64,000 bases of DNA from Meghimatium bilineatum (GCA_034231615.1 CM067299.1:13135863-13199862); one strand, 5' to 3'; shown: positions 11,345 to 21,994, counted from the first letter of the stretch. The notes: generated by a model from the letters alone, not told the origin. Numbers and translations are program-made.

Positions 11345-11750
11345 TAATGTACAGGCAAAGAGTAAGCTGCTCTGTATATCGAAATACTGTACCGACAAAT
11401 AGTTAAGTGGTTCTGTATATCTAAATACTGTACCGGCAAATAGTTAAGTTGTTCTGTATATCTAAATACTGTACCGGCAAATAGTTAAGTTGTTCTGTAT
11501 ATCTAAATACTGTACCGGCAAATAGTTAAGTTGTTCTGTATATCTAAATACTGTACCGGCAAATAGTTAAGTTGTTCTGTATATCTAAATACTGTACCGG
11601 CAAATAGTTAAGTTGTTCTGTATATCTAAATACTGTACCGGCAAATAGTTAAGTTGTTCTGTATATCTAAATACTGTACCGGCAAATAGTTAAGTTGTTC
11701 TGTATATCTAAATACTGTACCGGCACACAGTAAGTGGTTCTGTATATCTA
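11345..11750. repeat. 41-bp minisatellite, about 9-10 copies
   Basis: Units contain GTACCGGCAAATAGTTAAGT and TGTTCTGTATATCTAAATAC. The inner seven copies are practically identical; first and last are variant. Confidence 0.95.
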
Positions 11751-11830
11751 AGTGACTGTGCATAAGTACACCTCTGTCCAATAATAGGTTATGTTTCTCT
11801 GATCTACAGATAATGCTAGTCTCTCTACAG

Positions 11831-11916
11831 GCCGTTCCAAAACTTTTGGCTAATTCGGACACGGAAGCAAGTGCATCCAGAGCACAGATACTCAGAGCCA
11901 TTTTACAGCACAACAA
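11831..11916 (+). CDS. Possible internal exon of an unidentified host gene
   Basis: An 86-bp open segment has the acceptor TCTCTCTACAG (ending 11830) and a full-consensus donor GTGAGT (11917-11922). The phase-0 reading gives 28 complete codons plus 2 bases and looks protein-like: AVPKLLANSDTEASASRAQI then LRAILQHN, a mixed amphipathic, helix-prone composition. The following intron part (TCCATTTGCTTTG) is AT-rich. It lies in a small gap between arrays that shows no repeat relationship elsewhere in the window. I cannot name the protein and have no second exon. A chance open stretch of this size is quite possible. Confidence 0.35.
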
Positions 11917-12011
11917 GTGAGTCCATTTGCTTTGTTACTTTTTATGAATTATACCGATGATTAGAGTAACATTTTTGTTGTTGAGTAAATGGTATTGTTT
12001 TATCTTAGATC

Positions 12012-12215
12012 GTGATGGCATTGTTTGATCTCGTAGTTACGTGTTGTGGCAGCATTGTCTGATCTCTTAGTTACGTGTTTTGACAGCATTGTCTGATCTC
12101 TTAGTTACGCGTTCTGACAGCATTGTCTGATCTCTTAGTTACGCGTTCTGACAGCATTGTCTGATCTCTTAGTTACGCGTTCTGACAGCATTGTCTGATC
12201 TCTTAGTTATAAATT
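12012..12215. repeat. 34-bp minisatellite, about 6 copies
   Basis: Units contain GTCTGATCTCTTAGTTACGC and GTTCTGACAGCATT. Confidence 0.93.
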
Positions 12216-12424
12216 ATGACTGCGTTCTCTAATATTAATTATTGTCTGTCTATTAGATAATGTCAGCAAAGCAAATAATTAGTTACATGTTGTGACAATA
12301 GTGTCTCTCATAGTTACCTCATTTGGTAGTCTTGTCATGATCTTAGTTACATGCTGTAAAACTAGGTACTATGCTCATACTTTATACATACAAATGTAAG
12401 TACTGTACGGTTACGTGGCTAAAA

Positions 12425-12830
12425 TACATTGATGAGGCCAAAGACATCAAAACTTAGATTACAGACATTGATGATGACAAAGACATCAAAACTTAGATTA
12501 CAGACATTAATGATGACAACGACATCACACCATAGATTACAGACATTGATGAAAGACATCACAACATAGATTACATACATTGATGAAAGACATCACAACA
12601 TAGATTACAGACAGTAATGATGACAAAGACATCACAACATATATTACAGACATTGATGATGACAAAGACATCAAAACATAGGTTACAGACATTGATGAAA
12701 GACATCACAACATAGATTACATACATTGATGAAAGACATCACAACATAGATTACATACATTGATGAAAGACATCACAACATAGATTACAGACATTGATGA
12801 AAGACATCACACCATAGATTACATACATTT
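12425..12830. repeat. 34/40-bp minisatellite, about 11 copies
   Basis: Two interleaved unit lengths: a short form with ATTGATGAAAGACATCAC and a longer form with ATTGATGATGACAAAGACAT, both ending ACATAGATTACA. It abuts the LINE fragment that starts near 12831. Confidence 0.93.
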
Positions 12831-13262
12831 ATGAACATCTGCTTCATTCGATCTATAGCATCTAATGGTAAGGTAAATAAGCTATTGAAAAATAAATCAC
12901 ATTCATTCGAAAATATATGTCTTAGAAAACTCTTAGATATTGGTTGGAAAGTGTTCAAGTCAAACAAGCAAGTTAGAGAAAATACCGAACAGCAATATGT
13001 TTGTACAACAATAAGAAGAAAATGATGGACTTATATCGAACATATACCTAGAATTACTTTTGTTTAAAGACTGTCACTACAAGCTATAAAATGGGTACCA
13101 GATGGTAAAATAAAAATAGGAAGACCAAGAAAGACTCTCTGCAGAACAACTATCAAAGAAGGTATGACTATGGGTCTCCACAACATGCAGGAATTACACA
13201 CAATAGCATCACATCGATGGAACTTGAGAGCTCTGGCTTCAGCCATATACAGGGTATTCGAG
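12831..13262 (+). pseudogene. RTE-like LINE 3' end
   Basis: Plus-strand readings: ICLRKLLDIGWKVFKSNKQV (the conserved C-terminal linker), then WVPDGKIKIGRPRKTLCRTT and ASHRWNLRALASAIY, the usual RTE-type C-terminus. One frameshift and a stop separate them near 13025-13080. 5'-truncated; it may have inserted into the preceding array. Confidence 0.75.
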
Positions 13263-13339
13263 GCTGATAGGCCATAGATAGAAATAATCCGAAAACGTTT
13301 TGATTGAGAAAAGGATAGAACCATGTTAGTCTAAAATTA

Positions 13340-13605
13340 TGTCCAATGAATGTTCATGGAATGTTCGAGGAATGTCCAGGAATGACAAGGAAATGTCTAA
13401 GGAATGTCCAGGAATGACAAGGGAATGTCTAAGGAATGTCCAGGAAATATTCAAGGAATGTCTAGGGAATGTCTAAAAATGTCCAAGGAATGTCTAGGGA
13501 ATGTCTAAGAATGTCCACGGAATTTTCAGGGAATGTCTAAGAATGTCCACGGAATGTCTATGAATGTCCAAGGAATGTTCATGGAATGTCTAAGAATGTC
13601 CAGGG
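13340..13605. repeat. Short-unit array of GGAATGTCTAA / GGAATGTCCA
   Basis: Irregular 10-12-bp units based on GGAATGTC. Tandem but poorly homogenised. Confidence 0.9.
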
Positions 13606-13927
13606 AATAAAGATGTATTGGATAATCCTTGAGAAAGCAGAGGAATACTGCAATGTATAACCGACTCAATGGTGATCCTCTATGGTCCTATAAGACCCCT
13701 GCATAGAATTAATTAGGAATTCATTCATCATGTTTTTTATTATTGTCGTGGTTTGGTTGGTCGCCATTTATATATTTGGAGTCGCATGTCAAAAACAGCT
13801 AAGGAGACCAATGAAATACACTGAAATAAAATGGGCCTTTCAGACCATGTTTACGTTATCTGTGCACAGGTATTCTATACTGGAGACGGTCATGGCTCAA
13901 ACTTTTCAAACGGCGCAGTGGACTTAA

Positions 13928-14475
13928 ATTCATTCTCAAACTTCTACCGGTTTGCAGGATGTAGTCCAGAGAACGCAATGCTTTGTGACATAGTTTACAG
14001 CTTAGCTGCGATATCTCTGCCTTTCGATCTGATACACCTGACATCAGCATGGACTAAGGGTCACTTCGGGACTAAGGGGCCCTTTATGGGATAGGACAGG
14101 CAACTTTGTCGCCATACCTTCTTAGTTGGGGGGGGGGCGTGTAGCGCAATGGTTATGAATTATACTGTGTTCATTTTCCTGCTGAGGCGGAAATATTTTT
14201 TCAGATTGCAACGGCTTCAGAGTCAACCCAGCCTTTATTTGGTGCCGAATTCATCCTCGAAGTAACGACTGCGACGGAGAGGAGATGGCTGCCGCCCTCA
14301 TGTAACAAAGCCATTAAAATGTGAGACCGCTAAGATCTCACACCCCTACGTGATTAATAAATGATATGGGGTAATTTTACTTTACTTCTTAATTACCTCT
14401 TACACTATCAGGCAACAGTGTCACTATCCTTTGCTCCCCTTTCGGACCTTCCATAACATGGGCGTCTCTACATTA
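13928..14475 (-). mobile_element. SINE-A, interrupted by a tRNA-SINE
   Basis: The two SINE-A pieces are 13928-14127 (TTCTCAAACTTCTACCGG, AGGATGTAGTCCAGAGAACG) and 14384-14475 (AGTGTCACTATCCTTTGCTC, CCCTTTCGG). They are split by the tRNA-SINE at 14128. The target duplications of the inner element are CTTCTTAGTT and CTTCTTAATT (imperfect). Confidence 0.75.
14128..14383 (+). mobile_element. tRNA-derived SINE, nested
   Basis: A box TAGCGCAATGG at 14142-14152. The B box is decayed around 14169-14180 (GTTCATTTTCC). The body CTGAGGCGGAAATAT and CTGCGACGGAGAGGAGATGG is shared with the better-preserved minus-strand copy at 17930-18152. It ends near TTTTACTTTAC. Confidence 0.75.
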
Positions 14476-14748
14476 CATAGTGAGAATTCAATTTCCTCAT
14501 GTCATTATTGGATAGCAGATTAATCATGAAGATAGACTGCACACAATCTAACAGACGGACGCTATAGATTCTACTGTGCTCATTAAAATCAGATTAAAGT
14601 AGTACCGTGTCGACTGTGGCACTTAACATTGCAAGACAATGGCAGGAAATTAAAGATTATGACAGTGTCTGACCAGTTACATTGGGTTGAAAAAACAAAT
14701 GAAAACTGATGTAAGAAAAACGAAAGTTACAATGACGTGAATCCAATC

Positions 14749-14931
14749 ATGATCGTCTACAATATAAAACCTACTAGATAATTGGAAATCCAGCCTTCAT
14801 TTCACAATTCCAGTGATTTGTATTGGTCACTATGATTATACATTGCCTGTCAGCCAATGAAAATCAAGGGAATAGTCAAATTAGTCATTAAGAAAGCTGG
14901 ATTTCCAATTACACAGAAGGTAGACGATCAT
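14749..14931. mobile_element. MITE-like element with inverted ends
   Basis: Outer inverted repeats ATGATCGTCTAC (14749-14760) and its complement at 14920-14931. Inner inverted repeats TAATTGGAAATCCAGCCTT (14779-14797) pair with 14893-14911 at 18 of 19 bases. The core (GTGATTTGTATTGGTCAC, ATGATTATAC) recurs inverted at 42425-42505 and, more loosely, near 15110 and 46605-46690. Confidence 0.65.
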
Positions 14932-15382
14932 CATAAAAAATATTCGGTATGCGGAAGGACTGAAGGTCTCATCAGTGAACCCAACCATCATGCAACAGCA
15001 AACCAATAGTAGTAGATGAAACGCATATGTAGTGTGAGTTTCCTCTTATGGAAGCTCCGCAGTTACCTTCATCTATTGGTATACATTGTTACACATTAAA
15101 GACTTTTCTCGTGATTTTCATTGGCTAAATTGTGTATACTTTTTTATGACAGCCACTGAAAATCACAGTGAAAGTCCAACAGTGTCGCTTTAGGAGCATA
15201 ATTACAGATGAGACCATGAACTATAATGTCGAGGGACTCTACATGTCACAACCCTATAATGTTGTAGGAGTATCGCTATGGAAACATCAACACAAAATGT
15301 CCCAGCATGCCTCTCTATTCTCAGTTCCGTGTTTGAGTATTAAGAATCCTAATCTTGTCAAAAGCAACATTAAGACCTACCA

Positions 15383-15493
15383 TTGACCAACCACATCCCC
15401 CGGAAAGATGTGATCTCGTCAAAACATTCAACCTGTGTACTCAGGTCACTGAGAACGGACCAAACGAGACAAGGACTATTACAACAACAATTA
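15383..15493 (+). repeat. SINE-C copy 2
   Basis: CCAACCACATCCCCCGGAAA through AAGGACTATTACAAC matches 1430-1640. It forms an inverted pair with the copy at 15643-15850, about 150 bp away. Confidence 0.65.
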
Positions 15494-15642
15494 ACTTCCC
15501 GCGCAAGTACTGAAGTATCCTCAGAAACACAAACATAGAACAGTTATATTTGTACTACAAGGACCTAGAGGCCTTCTTGTAAACATAAATAACATAGAGA
15601 CACAGCAATGTTGCTTCAAATGCTTACCGGGTGTTAGTTATT

Positions 15643-15850
15643 GTTGTAATAGTCCTTATCTCGATTGGTCTGTTCTCAATGACTTAAGTACATAGGTTGA
15701 ATGTCTTGACAAGATCACATCTTTTTTTAGGGAGGGGGGATTTCGGTTGATCAAGTACGGAAAATCTGTTTGATTGAGTTGCAAGGCGATTCGGTGCCGC
15801 TAGAACGGACCTGTTTCAATTCCCGTCAGCTTTTGTATATGCAGTTTGCT
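15643..15850 (-). repeat. SINE-C copy 3, inverted
   Basis: Plus text GTTGTAATAGTCCTTATCTC and GATCACATC..GGGAGGGGGGATT are complements of copies 1 and 2. It extends further, to TTCAATTCCCGTCAGC, the part missing from copy 2 but present in copy 1. Confidence 0.65.
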
Positions 15851-15889
15851 GGTGGATTTCACTAAGGAGCAGTATGAATCAGAGGTCAT

Positions 15890-15955
15890 GCTAAATTATG
15901 ATGTGTCGGATTGAGAGATGCAAGATATCGCAGCCAAACTGTAAACCAGTGGTAA
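15890..15955 (+). mobile_element. SINE-A fragment
   Basis: GATGTGTCGGATTGAGAGAT, CGCAGCCAAACTGTAAACC matches the mid-body of SINE-A. Short and decayed. Confidence 0.5.
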
Positions 15956-16079
15956 ACTAAATACGGTCCGAGACCATTTTTATATGCCATTTTTATTGAC
16001 CCGCCATGCTGATTGATAACTAGTATGAATACTTTGGAGCTGTAGTATGTAGTATGAAGACCTGTGTAGGGAATAACGG

Positions 16080-16190
16080 ATCAATCTATGGAAGCCACAG
16101 ATCCTTCTATGGAAACCACATATCCGTCAATGGAGACCACAACTCCGTGTAGAGAGACAAAAGATCCGTCTAGGGAGGCCACAGATCTGT
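16080..16190. repeat. ~24-bp minisatellite, about 4-5 copies
   Basis: Diverged units CAGATCCTTCTATGGAAACC / AAAGATCCGTCTAGGGAGGC. It ends at the TTCTTC tail of the adjacent antisense SINE-A. Confidence 0.8.
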
Positions 16191-16468
16191 CTTCTTCTTC
16201 TTCTTCTGCGTTCATTCTCAAACTCCTGCAGATTAGCAGGATGTAGTCCGGAAAACGTAATGCGTTGTGTCATGGTTTACATCATTGCTGCGATATCTGC
16301 ACCTTTCGGCCTGACACATTCGACTTCAGCATGGGTCACTGACCCTATATGGGATGGGATAGCCAACTCCATCCCATAACCCTCTTAGTCGCCTTTTGCG
16401 ACATGCGTGGAAGGTAAACAGTGCTCCTATTCTTTGCTCCCCTTTCGGGCCCTGGCAACACACGACGA
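16191..16468 (-). mobile_element. SINE-A copy, full-length
   Basis: Minus-strand element from the GTGTGTTGCCAGGGCCCGAA head near 16468 to a GAA tail at 16191. It closely matches 3073-3352. The apparent 75-codon minus frame here is SINE sequence. Confidence 0.85.
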
Positions 16469-16945
16469 CAATAGTTTCTAATTGGATAGTTAATGTGTTT
16501 GCCTCTCTTTTGGAGATGCGTGCCTCTTTCAACCAGCGAATAACAAATTCCATTTAGGTTATATTAGGCCACAATACCATAAAATATTAGAGGTAACAAA
16601 GACCCCAAGGTACTCACGAAAATACAACATATAGTTTCTAATTATTTTATTCCAAGACTAAAAAAACACTTTAAAGAGTTATTTCAGACATTTTAAAGAG
16701 ACATTTGAAAGCTGTTCTAAACAGCTAAAATACAAAGTCTGCAAGCAAAGACAAAATCTGACCAGAGATATACACTTTCAAATGTAATCATGTTTGGTGG
16801 TGACCACTCACAGTCTTGACCCTGGTTGGTAAATGGAAATCGATGATCCACCCACTAATCTCCATACAGTTTTATTGATAAGAAATCTAGGTCGCGTAAT
16901 ATTTATGTTTCCAAATATAGTTACATCACAGATCTGACCTAAAAT
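16469..16945. other. Unassigned stretch
   Basis: AT-rich. No ORF, repeat or splice-bounded exon was recognised. Confidence 0.4.
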
Positions 16946-16949
16946 ATTG

Positions 16950-17100
16950 TTGTGTCTGAAATTTCAAAACTGCATACAACGTACTTCGTTTATATGTGTT
17001 TCATCCCAAACTGCAACTCCACTCCTCGTACTTCGTTTATATGTGTTTCATCCCAAACTGCATACAACGTACTTCGTTTATATGTGTTTCATCCCATCAG
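16950..17100. repeat. ~50-bp direct repeat, 3 copies
   Basis: Each copy has GTACTTCGTTTATATGTGTT followed by TCATCCCAAACTGCA. Open frames here are by-products. Confidence 0.9.
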
Positions 17101-17286
17101 CGCTGTGGATAAGAAGGGTTCAACACCCAACCCATACCCCTCCACTCCACTCCTTTTTGGAAAATAGATCATGAAATTTAGCACCAAGAAACTATTGCAT
17201 TTAGAATGTAACGAATTCTTTTCCTTAGGTTATTGCTCATTTTTTTTCTTATGGGTTCTCCTCTATGTATTATTCTGTGCGTTGTA

Positions 17287-17550
17287 TCATTATGTGTTTA
17301 TATATGTGTGTATATATTTGTTGTTTGTCTATCATTATGTGTGCATATGTGTGTATATATTTGTTGTTTGTCTATCGTTATGTGTGCATATGTGTGTATA
17401 TATTTGTTGTTTGTCTATCTTTATGTGTTTATATATGTGTGTATATATTTGTTGTTTGTCTATCGTTATGTGTGCATATGTGTGTATATATTTGTTGTTT
17501 GTCTATCTTTATGTGTTTATATATGTGTGTATATATTTGTTGTTTGTCCA
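17287..17550. repeat. 43/45-bp minisatellite, about 6 copies
   Basis: Units of TATATTTGTTGTTTGTCTAT plus TATGTGTGCATATGTGTG, alternating with a TTTATATATG form. Three overlapping Cys/Tyr/Val-rich frames (YICCLSI) arise because the unit is not a multiple of 3. They are not a gene. Confidence 0.93.
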
Positions 17551-17928
17551 TCACAAATGTTGACCATTAGTTGCGTCCACTTTATGAAATTCAGTTAGAG
17601 TTATGTCCCTTGAGTATGAGTTCAAAATACCCTTTGACAGTTCGGATATTGAATGGCCACTATAGCCGGTTTTTTGGTCTACCAGTGTCCTTCTAGCTAT
17701 TCTCCGCTGCTGAGTTTCTGCATTTATCCTCTTTCCACATGATTCATGATTTTGATTTTTACTGTAGAGCTCAATTTTGTGCACGTTATTCACATGTATA
17801 TTTCAAAGGCTTACAATGAAGTCTATAACAAGTCCTTGTAGCACTTCTTTTAGCCACTTTGAGAACATATGCCCTTCTCTAGCTTATCATACCTTTGACA
17901 GGCAATGATCTGGTATATGTACCACATG
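17551..17928 (-). pseudogene. Zinc-finger RTE-like LINE 3' tail (copy 2)
   Basis: The reverse complement matches 4640-5095 block for block (AGCTAGAGAAGGGCATA, GCAGCGGAGAATAGCTAG, ACATAACTCTAACTGAATTT, GTGATGGAC). The finger region is more decayed than in copy 1. Confidence 0.7.
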
Positions 17929-17929
17929 T

Positions 17930-18152
17930 AAAGTAACGTTAGCTATCTCACATTTCAGTGGCTCTGCAAACGAGGGCGATAGCCATCTCCTCTCCATCGC
18001 AGTCTTTACTTCCCGGATTAATCCGGTACCCATTTAAGTCGACCTGGGAGCCGTTGTGATCTGAAAAACATTTCCGCCTTAACTGGGGAATGAACCCAGG
18101 ATCATTCATATACGAAGCCAGTGCGCTAACCACTATGCTAACGCGGCTCCCT
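17930..18152 (-). mobile_element. tRNA-derived SINE, best-preserved copy
   Basis: On the minus strand: A box TAGCATAGTGG (18130-18140) and B box GGTTCATTCCC (18086-18096) at tRNA-like spacing. The leader GGGAGCCGCGT is followed by GGCGGAAATGTTTTTCAG and CTGCGATGGAGAGGAGATGG. It ends near GTTACTTTAC, the same end as 14383. It lies between two LINE fragments of the same orientation. Confidence 0.88.
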
Positions 18153-18164
18153 TGTACTGGTAAA

Positions 18165-18765
18165 CAAATATGTGTCTGCATCAGAATAGTGTTAATACTA
18201 GGGATACCCTATCTGTCAAGGACAGTGGTATCAGGAATCATGTATTGACATCTGATGTTCAGAACTTTTCTGAGACAAGTTGTGTGAAAGTGATTGGGCT
18301 TCCTCACATGTATACACACAGTCCACGTTTTATCAGCGTATACCAGCACTGGAAGTACCACTGCTCTGTAAACTTTCAGCTTAGCGTGTACGTTAATGTT
18401 ATTTCTGTACCCCACATATGCATACAATCTGTCGAATGTTCTGCTTGCCTTGACGATCCTTGTATACACTTCATATTCAGCGATGGCATTTTGTGTTAGT
18501 GTACTACATAGGTATGTGAATCTATTCACAACTTTCAGTGCTACACCATTTACTATTATCACGGATCGAGGTAGATTTTAGCATATGCTGGTTTTAACAG
18601 GACTTCTGTTTTCTCCGTATTAATAGTAAACCCAAAATTCGTACAGGCTTTGGAGAATAAGTCTATAATGGCTTGTAGATCAACTTCAGAGCTGGCATTT
18701 AGGACACAATCATCAGCAAATAGGAGATTCCTGAATGTTTGTGATTTTACTGAATTTTGCTCGAA
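18165..18765 (-). pseudogene. RTE-like LINE fragment (RT to C-terminal linker)
   Basis: Minus-strand readings: FRNLLFADDCVLNASSEVDL, where FADD is the RT catalytic box (18709-18720). Then come VVNRFTYLCSTLTQNAIAEY, KVYRAVVLPVLVYADKTWTV and CLRKVLNIRCQYMIPDTTVL near 18220. One or two frame breaks occur near 18560. Further LINE coding (ILMQTH) continues to about 18170. The same family gave the fragment at 43550-43800. Confidence 0.82.
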
Positions 18766-19135
18766 GCAATAGAATGTTTAAAAGTTTTCCATCAATGCTT
18801 TATCTGATGTATACTCCTAAGTCCAGAACTCTTAATAATAGCAGAGAACGTGGTGCTAAACATGGTAAGTGCGGGATGTGCTTGTGCGCGTACGTTTTTG
18901 TACATATATATTGAAAAATGCAATTAGTGTATAGAAACTATTGTTGACGTACACTTTCGTATTATACACTACATCTTGTCAAAAGTTGCCACCGCCACAA
19001 TTATTCTAATGTTATGGACAACCCTAATACACAGATTAAAATTGTTTTTTCTTTTACTGAAAATAGTTGTCATGCTTTCTGTTACGAAAATAATAACAAA
19101 ATAAACTATTTGTATCAATCTTTTATTTTCAACAG
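18766..19135 (+). other. Probable intron upstream of the cystine-knot exon
   Basis: AT-rich, with no repeat recognised. It ends in the acceptor TTTTATTTTCAACAG (19121-19135). An in-frame ATG at 19014 precedes the exon, but the peptide between (NSCHAFCYENNNK..) has no signal peptide and looks intronic. Confidence 0.5.
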
Positions 19136-19550
19136 AAACTTCGAAAAAGTATTCAAACGAACTGAAGAAGTTATCAACGTTCCCTATAACCTGGAGTGTT
19201 GTCCATCAGAAACACAGCTCATCCACCCTCGAGGAGGAATATCACGAGACGGAAAGATTGTTGAACTTTATAGAAATTATCGCGTTGTCCAGACATTCTA
19301 TCAGACCTCGTGTAAACCAGAAATAGAAGATCGACCTTGCACTCTGATAGACGAGAAGGTTCGACATTTGTCCCTTTGTGTCCAGAAGTTCAGTTATGTG
19401 TATGCCTTTATGAAGGATTTCAACGTTTCAGAAAACTACAGATTGGACTATTTGCGACTGAAATCAGGCTGTTCTTGCCAACTGCAGTTTAGTTACCCTG
19501 AAGTCGTTGAGTTTGCTTCACTGACAGGCGCTGAAGATGAAGAAGCTTGA
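19136..19550 (+). CDS. Spaetzle/neurotrophin-like cystine-knot protein, 3' terminal exon
   Basis: The exon encodes about 138 residues to TGA (19548-19550). Cysteine pattern (numbering from the ATG at 19014): ECCPSETQ (C62, C63), FYQTSCKPEI (C100), EDRPCTLID (C109), HLSLCVQKFSYVYAF (C122) and LKSGCSCQL (C153, C155). That is the spacing of Spaetzle and NGF-type knots, and the final CxC is diagnostic. HPRGGISRDGK and YRVVQTFYQTSC match the first beta hairpins of Spaetzle. KVFKR (45-49) just before the knot could be a pro-domain cleavage site. NVS at 137 is a possible N-glycosylation site. Family role: secreted dimeric ligand of Toll-type or Trk-like receptors. The signal peptide and pro-domain must lie in upstream exons not identified here. 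The identification is from motif pattern, not a search. Confidence 0.75.
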
Positions 19551-19603
19551 AAGATGTACGTGTGTGTTGTGTTTATTTGAAAGAAAATATACAGTGAATC
19601 TTC

Positions 19604-19609
19604 ATTAAA
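19604..19609 (+). other. Candidate polyadenylation signal
   Basis: ATTAAA lies 54 bp after the stop codon of the cystine-knot exon, in AT-rich sequence, the expected place for a short 3' UTR. Confidence 0.4.
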
Positions 19610-19682
19610 TATATTACATTGATGTGAACAGAACAAGCGTTTAATTATAGAATTACAGCAGTTGAAAAATGAGATTCGAATG

Positions 19683-19985
19683 GGTTTATGATGGTGATGA
19701 TGAGGATGATGAGGATATAGAGATACTGCAATCCTTTTAACTATGAGAAGGTATCTCTTGACAGCTAAGAACATTTCTGACCCAAAACACAGATACTTAT
19801 TATATGAGTAAGCTAGGTGAACCACCAATGTGATGGAACATCTGGCATTTTCCGTCACTTAAGTGCCTGTCACAGATGAACACAAACGCTATGTCTTGCT
19901 TCTCTTTGTCATACATAGGGATAACTTGATAGAATAGAAGATAATATATTTAGACAAGATACACATTTAATCCATGCACATGGAC
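19683..19985 (-). mobile_element. SINE-B, tail half
   Basis: On the plus strand (GAT)n-like ATGGTGATGATGAGG, then CAATCCTTTTAACTATGAG, CTCTTGACAGCTAAGAACAT, TCACTTAAGTGCCTGTCAC and ACTTGATAGAATAGAAGATA. These match successive parts of 44888-46235. It ends about 80 bp before the satellite at 20064. Confidence 0.6.
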
Positions 19986-20063
19986 GGGAGTTGCAATAAG
20001 ACATACAACATGAAATATTTATAAATATAGATGAATATTGGGGGACTTTCACTGAAAGAAAAT

Positions 20064-21994
20064 TCTCTCTTATCTTCGCATCATCTATTAGAAAATTCTC
20101 TCTTATCTTCGCATCATCTATTAGAAAATCCTCACTTATCTTCGCATCATCTACTAGAAAACCTCACTTATCTTCGTATCATCTACTAGAAAACTCAAAG
20201 TTATCATCTATTAGAAAATCCTCACTTATCTTCGCATCATCTATTAGAAAATCCTCACTTATCTTCGCATCATCTATTAGAAAACCTCACTTATCTTCGT
20301 ATCATCTACTAGAAAACTCTAAGTTATCATCTATTAGAAAATCCTCACTTATCTTCGTATCATCTACTAGAAAACTCTAAGTTATCATCTATTAGAAAAT
20401 CCTCACTTATCTTCGTATCATCTACTAGAAAACTCTAAGTTATCATCTATTAGAAAATCCTCACTTATCTTCGCATCATCTATTAGAAAATCCTCACTTA
20501 TCTTCGTATCATCTATTAGAAACTCCTCACTTATCTTCGCATCATCTACTAGAAAATCCTCACTTATCTTCGCTTCATCTATTAGAAAACCTCACTTATC
20601 TTCGTATCATCTACTAGAAAACTCTAAGTTATCATCTATTAGAAAATCCTCACTTATCTTCGTATCATCTATTAGAAAATCCTCACTTATCTTCGCATCA
20701 TCTATTAGAAAATCCTCACTTATCTTCGCATCATCTACTAGAAAACTCTAAGTTATCATCTATTAGAAAATCCTCACTTATCTTCGTATCATCTATTAGA
20801 AAATCCTCACTTATCTTCGCATCATCTATTAGAAAATCCTCACTTATCTTCGCATCATCTACTAGAAAATCCTCACTTATCTTCGTATCATCTACTAGAA
20901 AACCCTAAGTTATCATCGTATTATCTATTAGAAAATCCTCACTTATCTTCGCATCATCTATTAGAAAATCCTCACTTATCTTCGCATCATCTACTAGAAA
21001 ACCTCACTTATCTTCGTATCATCTATTAGAAAACCCTAAGTTATCATCGTATTATCTATTAGAAAATCCTCACTTATCTTCGCATCATCTATTAGAAAAT
21101 CCTCACTTATCTTCGCATCATCTACTAGAAAACCTCACTTATCTTCGTATCATCTACTAGAAAACTCTAAGTTATCATCTATTAGAAAATCCTCACTTAT
21201 CTTCGTATCATCTATTAGAAAATCGTCACTTATCTTCGCATCATCTATTAGAAAACCTCACTTATCTTCGTATCATCTACTAGAAAACTCTAAGTTATCA
21301 TCTATTAGAAAATCCTCACTTATCTTCGCATCATCTATTAGAAAATCCTCACTTATCTTCGTATCATCTACTAGAAAACTCTAAGTTATCATCTATTAGA
21401 AAATCCTCACTTATCTTCGCATCATCTACTAGAAAATCCACACTTATCTTCGTATCATCTACTAGAAAACCCTAAGTTATCATCGTATCATCTATTAGAA
21501 AATCCTCACTTATCTTCGCATCATCTGTTAGAAAACCTCACTTATCTTCGTATCATCTACTAGAAAACTCTAAGTTATCATCTATTAGAAAATCCTCACT
21601 TATCTTCGTATCATCTATTAGAAAATCCTCACTTATCTTCGCATCATCTATTAGAAAACCTCACTTATCTTCGTATCATCTACTAGAAAACTCTAAGTTA
21701 TCATCTATTAGAAAATCCTCACTTATCTTCGCATCATCTATTAGAAAATCCTCACTTATCTTCGCATCATCTATTAGAAAATCCTCACTTATCTTCGCAT
21801 CATCTATTAGAAAATCCTAACTTATCTTCGCATCATCTATTAGAAAACCTCACTTATCTTCGTATCATCTACTAGAAAACTCTAAGTTATCATCTATTAG
21901 AAAATCCTCACTTATCTTCGCATCATCTATTAGAAAATCCACACTTATCTTCGTATCATCTACTAGAAAACCCTAAGTTATCATCGTATTATCT
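20064..21994. repeat. Composite 33/32/25-bp satellite, left part
   Basis: Three monomer types alternate. A 33-mer has ATCATCTATTAGAAAATCC then TCACTTATCTTCGC. A 32-mer has AGAAAACCTCACTTATCTTC. A 25-mer has ATCATCTACTAGAAAACTCT then AAGTT. The order 32-25-33 recurs many times, suggesting higher-order structure. It resumes at 26049 after the LINE insertion. Confidence 0.97.

Noticed and set aside
17171..17598. Cys-rich proteins of 101-130 codons
   Set aside because: Overlapping frames of a 43/45-bp minisatellite, not a conserved cysteine-rich family.
20064..21994. CRISPR array (33-bp repeats)
   Set aside because: Units are contiguous variants with no unique spacers, there are no cas genes, and the DNA is animal.
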